DNA of 6,849 nucleotides from Sediminibacterium sp. GTDB lineage: Bacteria > Bacteroidota > Bacteroidia > Chitinophagales > Chitinophagaceae. Positions 1-6,766 of this stretch are shown here, piece by piece. The DNA lies in assembly GCA_030832695.1 (NCBI GenBank), contig JAURIP010000087.1, positions 1-6,849 on the forward strand, read 5' to 3'. The notes beneath the pieces are model-generated. The model was not told where the DNA came from and ran no database searches. It saw only the letters and a list, made by a program, of their open reading frames with translations. Position 1 is the first letter of the stretch; each line of letters begins with the position of its first letter. The position numbers and the translations under genes were made by a program.

Positions 1-856
1 CATAGGCAACGCTATCCGCACTTAATAAACCACTGGTGAATTCAAAGCTTACCTTATGTGAGTTATCGTATTTGGTACTGCCATCAATTACTATCGGCTT
101 GCCTCCAATATTAATGGTTTTAACCATCTGCCGAATTTCAAAATTATTTTCACGCAATTTATTGGTATAAAGGCTTCTCATAAAGTGCATTACGGATCCT
201 TCATAAATCTCCATTCTTTTTTTCAATACTTTTTTAGTTTCACTATTTTTTAAATCTTCAAACAAGGGGTATCCTTGAAAAAATATGAGTCCATTAATAA
301 AGTCATATCTAAATTCACTTAAGTCATAATGTAAAATATACCCAAGTTTTTTATTTTCAACCAAGATGGTTTCGTTGGCAAATGCAATCAATACACTGTC
401 TAATTTTTTAAATTGAAAATGAATAACCTCAGGATTTAAAATTTTACAATCCGCACTCAAAGGGTAGCTTCCAATAAACTGATTTAAAAACTGTTTGCCC
501 CAAACCTTCCAGCCGTCTTTAATATAGGTTCTTAATACTACTTCTGGTAAATCATTTGACTTTGAAGATAGCGCAACATTTAAAAAGCCCACTGGTTGAC
601 TGGTATTTACTGGCACCATTTTTATGGTATAGCCCATAATTGAAAAAACCAATTCAAATTGCCCCTGTGATCTTGTGGTAAGTGTAAAATTTCCTTCCGC
701 ATCACTCCTGGTCCCATTGGAGGAGTTACTTATATATACACTCACATTATCAATAGGCGTATTGGTTTCCTTATCCACCACCTTTCCTTTAATGGTGGTT
801 TGTGCAAATAAGGGTAATACCCCTATTAATAAAATATATAAAATAAAGTATCTCAA
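1..856 (-). CDS. Secreted carboxypeptidase-like regulatory domain protein, 3' end missing (runs off left edge)
   Basis: Reading leftward from 856, 285 codons stay open to the window edge, so the C-terminus is missing. Residues 1-19 form a signal peptide (hydrophobic ILYILLIGVLPLF, then AQ). Residues 20-90 resemble the CarboxypepD_reg-like beta-sandwich: GKVVDKETNTPIDNVSV, then SDAEGNFTL, then a GY-containing strand. The rest (about 105-285) carries no catalytic motif I recognise, but blocks such as ILNPEVIHFQF, LVENKKLGY, GYPLFEDL and MHFMRSLYTNKL resemble a conserved Bacteroidota family usually named only for the N-terminal domain. No TonB plug follows, so it is not a TonB-dependent receptor. 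No ATG precedes the signal peptide and an in-frame TAA lies at 860-862, so TTG at 854-856 is the best start; ATT at 857-859 is the only other upstream choice. It is probably periplasmic or outer-membrane associated. Function is unknown. It diverges from the GH95 gene. Confidence 0.85.
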   Translation of the reverse strand, partial: MRYFILYILLIGVLPLFAQTTIKGKVVDKETNTPIDNVSVYISNSSNGTRSDAEGNFTLTTRSQGQFELVFSIMGYTIKMVPVNTSQPVGFLNVALSSKSNDLPEVVLRTYIKDGWKVWGKQFLNQFIGSYPLSADCKILNPEVIHFQFKKLDSVLIAFANETILVENKKLGYILHYDLSEFRYDFINGLIFFQGYPLFEDLKNSETKKVLKKRMEIYEGSVMHFMRSLYTNKLRENNFEIRQMVKTINIGGKPIVIDGSTKYDNSHKVSFEFTSGLLSADSVAY

Positions 857-989
857 AATTTATTTATTGTATATAATAATTTGAATGCGATCTATTTTTT
901 TAAAATTAATTGTTTTTCATATAATATTTACATAGTATTCTTTAAAATTTGATTAATTTTCAATTCTAACATAATTCATAAATTATTAT
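857..989. promoter_or_regulatory. Divergent AT-rich intergenic spacer, probable promoters of both flanking genes
   Basis: This 133-bp spacer lies between two divergent starts, so it should hold the promoter of the leftward secreted protein and that of the rightward GH95 gene. The sequence is almost all A/T. I looked for the Bacteroidota -33 TTTG / -7 TAnnTTTG pattern on both strands. The closest rightward candidate is TAAAATTTG ending at 951, which has one base too many between TA and TTTG and no well-placed upstream TTTG. No Shine-Dalgarno motif precedes either start, which is normal in this phylum. The promoter role is inferred from gene orientation, not from a clear motif. Confidence 0.35.
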
Positions 990-3437
990 ATGCGCAAAGT
1001 ATTTATTATGGGCTGCTTAAGTTTAATTTCCTTAGCAGCACTATCGCAAAAAAAGGTAACTAAGGTTGTAAAAAAAGCACCTCTTAAATCAACGCCCAAA
1101 GTAGTCGCAACTCCTACACCTATTCAAGCCCCCTTAAAACTTTGGTATGATGCACCTGCACAATATTTTGAAGAATCATTGGTGTTGGGAAATGGCCAAC
1201 AGGGTGCTACCGTTTTTGGTGGTATTTCGACCGACAAAATATATTTAAATGACTTAACACTTTGGTCGGGTGAGCCAGTGAATGCCAATATGAGCCCCAA
1301 TGCCTATAAAAATTTACCAGCAGTGCGTGAAGCACTTGCTGAAAAAAATTATAAAAAAGCCCAATCACTTGTAAAAAAATTACAGGGTAAATTTTCGGAA
1401 TCTTATGCACCTCTAGGTACTTTATTATTAGAATTTAATGATGATCCTTTTATCAGTGATTATTATCGAGAGTTAGATATCGATCAAGCCATTGCAAAAG
1501 TAAAAACCGAATCAAATACCAATACGATTGAAAGAGAGTATTTAGTTTCAAATCCGGATAAGGTTTTTGCAATACATTTAAAAAGTAAGAAACCGGGGGC
1601 GTTGGGATTTACAGTACGTTTCGAATCTTTATTATTACATACGACTACTGCTACAAAAAATTTCTTACAAGCCAATGGGGTTGCACCTGTGAAGGCCGAG
1701 CCTAGCTATGTAGAAAAAAAGCGTAACGCAATTATTTTTGATAAAAAAAGAGGCACACGCTTTACAACGAACATTCAAATTAAAACCAATTCCGGAAAAA
1801 TTACGAATACGGATTCAAGTTTGTCTTTAGCCAATGCAACTGAAGCGACCATTTATATTTCAATCGCGACCAGTTTTAATGGGTACGACAAAGATCCAGC
1901 GAAGCAAGGATTGAATCAAACTGCCATTGCGCAAACACAATTAACGAAAGCAGTGAATTTGGGATGGGATGAAATTAAAAAAAGACATGTTAAGGATTAC
2001 CAAACTTATTTTAACCGCGTTGCTTTAAAATTAGAAGGGGATTCTTCACCCAATTTACCGACGAATGAGCGTTTAAAAAGATATGCGAAAGGAGAATCAG
2101 ATCCCTATTTGGAAACCTTATATTTTCAATTTGGACGCTACTTGTTAATTAGTAGTTCCCGCACGCCTAATGTACCTGCAAACTTGCAAGGAATTTGGAA
2201 TCACTACTTACAACCACCATGGTCGAGTAACTACACGATGAATATAAATGCAGAGGAAAATTATTGGTTGGCCGAAAACACCAATTTGACCGAAATGCAC
2301 CAACCCTTTTTGCAGTTCTTAAATAACCTATCAACTACTGGAAAAATTACCGCTAAAACATTTTATAACATGCCAGGTTGGGTGTCACATCATAACTCGG
2401 ATATATGGGCGATGTCGAATCCGGTAGGAAATTTTGGCGAAGGGGATCCAAGTTGGGCCAACTGGCCAATGGGCGGCACTTGGGCTTCAGCGCATTTATG
2501 GGAACACTATTTATATACACAGGATGCCCAGTTTTTAAAACAAAAAGCATATCCTATTATGCGCGGAGCTGCTGAATTTTGTTTGGCCTGGTTAATCAAG
2601 GATTCTGCTGGCAAATTAATTACATCACCTTCCACTTCACCAGAAAATGGTTTTATCACGTTTACTGGCGTAAAGGGAAACACTTTATTTGGTGGTACAG
2701 CCGATTTAGCGATGATCAGAGAATTATTTTTAGATGTGATTGCTGCACAAAAAATATTAAAAAATGATTCTGCTTTCGCAACCAGTATTACTACCGCTTT
2801 AAATAATTTACATCCTTACCAAGTGGGTAAAGCTGGTAATTTACAAGAATGGTATTATGATTGGGCGGATTCCGAACCGAAGCATCGTCATCAAAGTCAC
2901 TTGTATGGTTTATATCCAGGTACACATGTAACGCTTGAAAAAACACCATTAATTGCGAATGCTGCTAAAAAAACATTGGAAATAAAAGGAGATGAAACTA
3001 CAGGCTGGTCCAAAGGATGGCGTATTAATTTATGGGCAAGATTAAAAGATGGTGAGCATGCTTATAAAATGTATCGCGAATTATTAAAGTTTGTACCGCC
3101 AGATGAAACAAAGGAAAATTATACAAAAATGGGCGGCACTTATCCTAACTTATTAGATGCGCATCCGCCATTTCAAATTGATGGAAATTTTGGTGGTGCT
3201 GCAGCTGTTGCTGAAATGTTAGTACAATCCAATTCGGAGTATATTGAGTTACTTCCCGCCATACCTAAAGCTTGGCAATCAGGTACAGTAAAGGGTTTAA
3301 AGGCAAGGGGAAATTATGAAATTGATATGACTTGGAGTAAAGGACAAGTAACTAATTTAAAAATAAAATCAAGCACCAATGCAAATGCTACTGTTTTAAT
3401 GAATGGTAAAATGGAAAGGATTAAAACAGTTAAGTAA
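990..3437 (+). CDS. GH95 family glycoside hydrolase (alpha-L-fucosidase / alpha-L-galactosidase type), secreted
   Basis: This full-length 815-residue protein fits glycoside hydrolase family 95, inverting enzymes that remove terminal alpha-L-fucose or alpha-L-galactose from glycans. Residues 1-20 are a signal peptide (hydrophobic core, then ALSQ); 21-50 is a Lys/Pro/Thr-rich linker. The N-terminal beta-sandwich begins at LWYDAPAQYFEESLVLGNG (51-69) and runs to about 300. The (alpha/alpha)6 catalytic domain spans about 320-735, and a small beta domain ends the protein. By alignment from memory to Bifidobacterium AfcA (N421, N423, E566, D766), the active-site residues are N418 and N420 (MNINAEENYW), the acid E552 (SPSTSPENGF) and D731 (HPPFQIDGNFGG); all are present. 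The position two before the first Asn, His in AfcA, is Thr416 here, which bears on substrate choice. No T9SS C-terminal domain is visible. An SGNH hydrolase gene follows after about 21 bp, probably in one transcript. Family assignment is strong; exact substrate is not. Confidence 0.95.
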   Translation: MRKVFIMGCLSLISLAALSQKKVTKVVKKAPLKSTPKVVATPTPIQAPLKLWYDAPAQYFEESLVLGNGQQGATVFGGISTDKIYLNDLTLWSGEPVNANMSPNAYKNLPAVREALAEKNYKKAQSLVKKLQGKFSESYAPLGTLLLEFNDDPFISDYYRELDIDQAIAKVKTESNTNTIEREYLVSNPDKVFAIHLKSKKPGALGFTVRFESLLLHTTTATKNFLQANGVAPVKAEPSYVEKKRNAIIFDKKRGTRFTTNIQIKTNSGKITNTDSSLSLANATEATIYISIATSFNGYDKDPAKQGLNQTAIAQTQLTKAVNLGWDEIKKRHVKDYQTYFNRVALKLEGDSSPNLPTNERLKRYAKGESDPYLETLYFQFGRYLLISSSRTPNVPANLQGIWNHYLQPPWSSNYTMNINAEENYWLAENTNLTEMHQPFLQFLNNLSTTGKITAKTFYNMPGWVSHHNSDIWAMSNPVGNFGEGDPSWANWPMGGTWASAHLWEHYLYTQDAQFLKQKAYPIMRGAAEFCLAWLIKDSAGKLITSPSTSPENGFITFTGVKGNTLFGGTADLAMIRELFLDVIAAQKILKNDSAFATSITTALNNLHPYQVGKAGNLQEWYYDWADSEPKHRHQSHLYGLYPGTHVTLEKTPLIANAAKKTLEIKGDETTGWSKGWRINLWARLKDGEHAYKMYRELLKFVPPDETKENYTKMGGTYPNLLDAHPPFQIDGNFGGAAAVAEMLVQSNSEYIELLPAIPKAWQSGTVKGLKARGNYEIDMTWSKGQVTNLKIKSSTNANATVLMNGKMERIKTVK

Positions 3438-3458
3438 TAAAAGTGCTTGCCCACCCTA

Positions 3459-4145
3459 ATGATTATGAACATAAAAGTATTTATAAAAAATCTCCTCTTC
3501 CTTTGTTTGTTAATGCCAATTTCTTTGAGCGCATTAGCACAAAAAAAACCTTTTGAAGCAGAGATTAAAGCATTTGCCAAGTCGGATAGTATCGTCGTGC
3601 CATTGCAAGGTAAAATTGTTTTTGTCGGTAGTTCCTCATTTGCAAAGTGGAAGGATATCAATCAATATTTTCCTGGGTATCCAATTATCAATCGGGGCTT
3701 TGGTGGTTCCAATTTACTGGACGTGATTCAGTATGTCAATGAAACCATTTTAAAATATAAGCCAAAACAAGTAGTTATATATTGTGGTGAAAATGATTTA
3801 GCCAGTAGCGATACTGTTTCAGCTGAAATAGTATTAGATCGGTTCTCGGTATTATTTAATTTAATCCGACAACCATTAGGAAATAAAACCAATATCACCT
3901 TTATATCCATCAAGCCAAGTGTTTCTAGGTGGCGCTTAGAAGCTAAAATAATACAAGCAAACACACTTATTGCCCAATTTATTGCAAAACAAAAAAACGC
4001 TCATTTTATCAATATTCATAATGCCATGTTGCAAGGGGATGGCAGTGTAATGAAGGATATCTTTATCGCCGACAACTTACATATGAATGCAAAGGGCTAT
4101 GCTATTTGGCAAAAAATAATAGCCCCATCACTTTTGGTTAAATAA
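3459..4145 (+). CDS. Secreted SGNH/GDSL-family hydrolase (esterase/acylhydrolase)
   Basis: This is a predicted exported single-domain SGNH hydrolase of 228 residues, a fold that hydrolyses ester bonds, including acetyl esters on sugars. Numbering from ATG 3459, residues 1-28 are a signal peptide ending SALAQ. All four SGNH blocks are visible: block I is VFVGSSSF with nucleophile Ser59 (GSS in place of the classic GDS); block II is NRGFGGS with Gly80; block III is CGENDLA with Asn112; block V is DNLHMN with Asp205 and His208. FISIKPSVSRW (148-158) is typical of a Bacteroidota subgroup of Lipase_GDSL_2-type proteins. Start choice: ATG 3459 or ATG 3465 both keep the signal peptide; a TTG at 3447 would only add four residues. 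The short gap after the GH95 gene suggests one operon and a shared glycan substrate, with this enzyme removing an ester group. That role is inference; the substrate cannot be read from sequence. Confidence 0.9.
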   Translation: MIMNIKVFIKNLLFLCLLMPISLSALAQKKPFEAEIKAFAKSDSIVVPLQGKIVFVGSSSFAKWKDINQYFPGYPIINRGFGGSNLLDVIQYVNETILKYKPKQVVIYCGENDLASSDTVSAEIVLDRFSVLFNLIRQPLGNKTNITFISIKPSVSRWRLEAKIIQANTLIAQFIAKQKNAHFINIHNAMLQGDGSVMKDIFIADNLHMNAKGYAIWQKIIAPSLLVK

Positions 4146-4146
4146 C

Positions 4147-4189
4147 TAGCATTGATTTCCGTATATTTATAGTATTAATATAAATGCTA
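4147..4189 (+). promoter_or_regulatory. Nested inverted repeat filling the leader before the TlpA-like gene
   Basis: TAGCATT at 4147-4153 is matched by its exact reverse complement AATGCTA at 4183-4189, the last base being the A of the ATG start codon. Inside it, TATATT at 4162-4167 pairs with AATATA at 4177-4182 around a 9-base loop. The two stems stack directly on the right side and are separated by an 8-base bulge on the left. As RNA this could fold over the start region; as DNA it could be a protein-binding site or chance in AT-rich sequence. The spacer may also carry a promoter: TATATTTA (4162-4169) is near the -7 TAnnTTTG consensus, but its nearest upstream TTTG is too far away. Confidence 0.3.
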
Positions 4190-5328
4190 TGAAAAAATTT
4201 ATCGTTCTAAGTTTGGTGTTATTAGCTACAGCAGCGCAATCTCAAAAACAATACACGCTTAGCGGCGATGTAAGTAAAGTAAAGGAAACTGTTACTAAGG
4301 TATACTTATCCTATTATTTTAATGGTGTTTCCACGCAGGATAGTGCAGTAGTTACAGAGGGTAAATTTGTATTTAAAGGAATGGTTGCTGAGCCTATCTT
4401 AGGTAATTTGCGTGCTGCTTATAAAGTAGACACTTCCGTTAAAACAAAACGTATGGTATCTTATAAAAAAGATGTTACACCTATCTATCTTGAAAACTCA
4501 GCGATTCAATTATCAAGTATTGATTCTTTTGCAAATGCAACAATCAAAGGATCTAAGTCGCACCTTGAATATAATAAGTTAAAAGCATTTACTAAGCCTG
4601 TGTCAGATAAGATGGAAGCATTAAATACAACTTATAGTGAATTGTATAAGAAAAAGGATGAAGCAGGCATGAAAAAATTAGATGCTGATTATGAAAATTT
4701 GGATGCGGAGATGAAGGCGAAACAAAAGGAATATGTTTTATCAAATTTAAATTCGCCAATAGTCATGTATGCGTTTGGCAATTTTGCTGGCTATAGTATT
4801 AATGCTGATGAAGTTGAGCCATTATTTTTAAAGATACCTTTGGCGGTAAGAAGTTCAATGAAAGGAAAAGAAATGGCAGGTAAAATTGAAATTGCTAAAA
4901 AAACAGGCATTGGTAAACCGGCTATTCAGTTTACACAAAATGATACAGCGGGTATTCCGGTAACACTTGCTTCTTTTAAAGGAAAATATGTGTTGGTTGA
5001 TTTTTGGGCAAGCTGGTGTGGCCCTTGCAGACAAGAAAATCCAAATGTAGTCGCAGCATTTAATAAGTACAGCCCTAAAGGGTTTACGGTATTAGGTGTT
5101 TCATTAGACCAACCTACCGGAAAAGAAAAATGGATGGAAGCAATACATAAAGACAACTTAACTTGGACGCAAGTATCTGATTTAAAATATTGGAAAAACG
5201 AAGTTGCAGTAATGTATGGTGTAAATGCAATTCCTCAAAATTATTTAATTGATGCCCAAGGAATTATTATTGGTAAGGACTTAAGAGGGGATGCATTAAA
5301 TGCAAAGCTGGCGGAATTGTTTAAATAA
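4189..5328 (+). CDS. TlpA-like thioredoxin-fold protein with DUF4369-like N-terminal domain, periplasmic
   Basis: This 379-residue exported protein is a probable thiol-disulfide oxidoreductase of the AhpC/TSA-TlpA type common in Bacteroidota. Residues 1-19 are a signal peptide (MKKFIVLSLVLLATAAQSQ) without a lipobox. Residues about 21-120 resemble the DUF4369 beta domain (YTLSGDV, then DSAVVTEGKFVFKG). About 125-185 is charged and helical, probably coiled-coil. The C-terminal thioredoxin fold starts near 243 (GKPAIQFTQND), has the active site WCGPC with Cys277 and Cys280 inside VDFWASWCGPCRQENP, a GVSLD strand (303-307), and the cis-proline at Pro349 (AIPQNYLID). All catalytic features are intact. 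Such proteins reduce disulfides or support cytochrome maturation in the periplasm, but the partner here is unknown. It follows the SGNH gene by 43 bp in the same direction and could be co-transcribed or have its own promoter. Its stop lies 7 bp from that of the convergent lipoprotein gene. Confidence 0.92.
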   Translation: MKKFIVLSLVLLATAAQSQKQYTLSGDVSKVKETVTKVYLSYYFNGVSTQDSAVVTEGKFVFKGMVAEPILGNLRAAYKVDTSVKTKRMVSYKKDVTPIYLENSAIQLSSIDSFANATIKGSKSHLEYNKLKAFTKPVSDKMEALNTTYSELYKKKDEAGMKKLDADYENLDAEMKAKQKEYVLSNLNSPIVMYAFGNFAGYSINADEVEPLFLKIPLAVRSSMKGKEMAGKIEIAKKTGIGKPAIQFTQNDTAGIPVTLASFKGKYVLVDFWASWCGPCRQENPNVVAAFNKYSPKGFTVLGVSLDQPTGKEKWMEAIHKDNLTWTQVSDLKYWKNEVAVMYGVNAIPQNYLIDAQGIIIGKDLRGDALNAKLAELFK

Positions 5329-5335
5329 ATTAATT

Positions 5336-6166
5336 TTAGTACCCTACTATGATGGGTTCCTGTTCGTTGGTTAATAATTTCCGAAGTAGGGAATCCTTAA
5401 GAATTGAGGTGTAATGCATCCATTTTCCATTTACCTTTATCTTATCCATAACTAACCTTATTCCGTGGCTATAATCTACATACGAATTAATATGCCCTGC
5501 ATATAAAGGCTGTATAGGTATTCCATTTAGTTGATGCCAACCATAAATAGCAACTCGATTTATTTTTCCTTGTTCATTGATTTTATTACTCAAAACCACA
5601 TCTTTTTTTATTCCACTAATTAATCCCCTTTTTCCTTTACGCAATGCTTCAATCATTAAATGGTGTTGCCACATGGTAATTGTACTATCTCGAAAGGCAT
5701 ACATGGGGATAGGCTCTAATTTTACTTTACTTTGTGTATATATTTCCTCCACCATCTTTGTAGTAGGCAAAAAGCAATGTAAGCTATCCGCTATTTTTTG
5801 CGCTGCCATAGGAGTTAAAGGAATTCTAGCCCAATCTTTATTGTTTCCAATCACGAGATAATCTGTTGCAACATAATACTTAGCGCGAATTATTTTATTT
5901 TTATCAGTTACTATTTGGGTATGAACTTTAGTAAACTTTTTATAAAAGGAAGGGATTTCTCCCTTTAAGATTGCATTAATCGCAAATGAATCCCGCGCGC
6001 TCCATTGGAAAGTAACAGCTTTTTTATAAAAGGCATAACCGCCCATTTTATTATTTGCGCTAGGCATTGTTAATTTTTGATAACTACATGCGCTAAAGAA
6101 TAGGCAGAATAAGGCTAGCTTAATCCCAAACAGCGTCTGTATAATATTAGGGTGCCTCACATGCAT
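5336..6166 (-). CDS. Unrecognised lipoprotein with conserved-looking His/Asp motifs
   Basis: I cannot assign a function to this 276-residue protein. The N-terminus is a lipoprotein signal: a hydrophobic stretch, then FFSAC with the probable lipidated Cys27, so it should be anchored in the inner or outer membrane facing the periplasm. Notable segments are ATDYLVIG (100-107), PLTPMAAQKIADSLHCFLPT (116-135), GIKKDVVLSN (185-194), IYGWHQLNGIPIQPLYAGH (207-225) and YVDYSHGIRLV (229-239). The cluster H211, H225, D231, H234 and R237 looks like the polar centre of an enzyme or metal site, and I have a loose memory of similar uncharacterised bacterial proteins. Its ATG lies one base after the TAA of the thioredoxin gene upstream, so translation is probably coupled and the start is well supported despite a long n-region (MHVRHPNIIQ). 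It is complete, ending GY then TAA at 5336-5338. A disulfide link with the thioredoxin is conceivable: mature cysteines include Cys131. Confidence 0.85.
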   Translation of the reverse strand: MHVRHPNIIQTLFGIKLALFCLFFSACSYQKLTMPSANNKMGGYAFYKKAVTFQWSARDSFAINAILKGEIPSFYKKFTKVHTQIVTDKNKIIRAKYYVATDYLVIGNNKDWARIPLTPMAAQKIADSLHCFLPTTKMVEEIYTQSKVKLEPIPMYAFRDSTITMWQHHLMIEALRKGKRGLISGIKKDVVLSNKINEQGKINRVAIYGWHQLNGIPIQPLYAGHINSYVDYSHGIRLVMDKIKVNGKWMHYTSILKDSLLRKLLTNEQEPIIVGY

Positions 6167-6167
6167 T

Positions 6168-6722
6168 TTAATTTAACCAGTCGTATTTTTTTGCATTTAA
6201 AGCATCTGGTGTCCAGCTTTCAAAAAACTCAAATACTTTCTCTTTGCTATAGTTTTTATCTTTTTCTAAATAGCCACTGTTTTGCGTATGCAATCTTTTT
6301 CCTTTCGCATCTAATATTACAAATACAGGGAAACCAAATCGTGCTGGGTATTCGTATTTTTCCTGAATTTTTTTATTTTTATTTTCTTTTGAATAATTAA
6401 CATGCACCACTACATAGCTGGCTTTAATAATAGAGTCAATTTTTTTATCACTTTTGGTGAAAGCATTAAATCGCGCGCACCAAATACACCAATTGCCCCC
6501 CATTTGTAAAAAAATATGTTTGCCTTCCTTTGCTGCTATTTTTTCAGCCACCTTAATCGCAGAATCCACATTTTCATAGGGGTTATATAAATTAAATGTT
6601 TTCATATCTGGTTCCGCAGAGGCTGCTGGCTGAGAAGGCACTAGTTTAATTAATGGGGTTGTTTGTTGTGCATTGGTTTGTAGTATGCCCAATACAAACA
6701 GGAGCAATAAAAGTTTTTTCAT
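6168..6722 (-). CDS. Secreted thioredoxin-family protein with WCIWC active site
   Basis: This 184-residue protein has a signal peptide (1-19, MKKLLLLLFVLGILQTNAQ) and a short Pro/Ala linker (about 20-45), then a thioredoxin fold of the Thioredoxin_7/DUF255-like kind. Residues 52-66 form the first helix, KHIFLQMGGNWCIWCARFN (68-86) holds strand plus active site with Cys79 and Cys82, YVVVHVNYS (103-111) is the next strand, and the cis-proline is Pro132 in FGFPVFVILDAKGK. The CxxC dipeptide is Ile-Trp, unlike the Gly-Pro of ordinary thioredoxin, which probably shifts redox potential or partner choice. It is predicted periplasmic. It is first in a leftward pair with the unknown lipoprotein, separated by one base, so the two are probably translated together. 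The start is ATG 6722, directly ahead of the signal peptide; 44 bp of AT-rich spacer separate it from the stop of the next upstream gene. Confidence 0.92.
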   Translation of the reverse strand: MKKLLLLLFVLGILQTNAQQTTPLIKLVPSQPAASAEPDMKTFNLYNPYENVDSAIKVAEKIAAKEGKHIFLQMGGNWCIWCARFNAFTKSDKKIDSIIKASYVVVHVNYSKENKNKKIQEKYEYPARFGFPVFVILDAKGKRLHTQNSGYLEKDKNYSKEKVFEFFESWTPDALNAKKYDWLN

Positions 6723-6766
6723 AAGTTGATGTAATTAAGTGTGTATATATTATTTTGTAAAAGAGT

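Noticed and set aside
675..884. Rightward 69-codon open frame opposite the left-edge gene
   Set aside because: It is antisense to a well-supported coding frame with a signal peptide and conserved domain, and its translation looks like low-complexity antisense sequence.
902..960. 9-bp inverted repeat AAAATTAAT (902-910) / ATTAATTTT (952-960) in the divergent spacer
   Set aside because: Both arms are pure A/T in an almost pure A/T spacer with a 41-base gap, so chance explains it.
2470..3141. Repeated 10-mer GGGCGGCACT at about 2470 and 3132
   Set aside because: Both copies encode Met-Gly-Gly-Thr in the GH95 protein in the same frame; a coincidence of codon use, with no flanking similarity.
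3314..3661. Leftward 115-codon open frame across the GH95/SGNH junction
   Set aside because: It overlaps the ends of two strongly supported rightward genes, including the SGNH signal peptide and nucleophile region; no domain is recognisable.
5292..5304. Hairpin TGCAT-TAA-ATGCA near the end of the TlpA-like gene, considered as a terminator
   Set aside because: The stem is only 5 bp, lies inside the coding sequence, is AT-rich and has no T-run after it.
5342..5391. 7-bp inverted repeat CCCTACT (5342-5348) / AGTAGGG (5385-5391) near the convergent gene ends
   Set aside because: It lies wholly within the lipoprotein coding sequence with a 36-base loop and no T-run; not convincing as a terminator.
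6152..6400. Rightward 82-codon open frame opposite the thioredoxin gene
   Set aside because: It is antisense to the thioredoxin 3' half; its hydrophobic look comes from the complement of Lys-rich codons.
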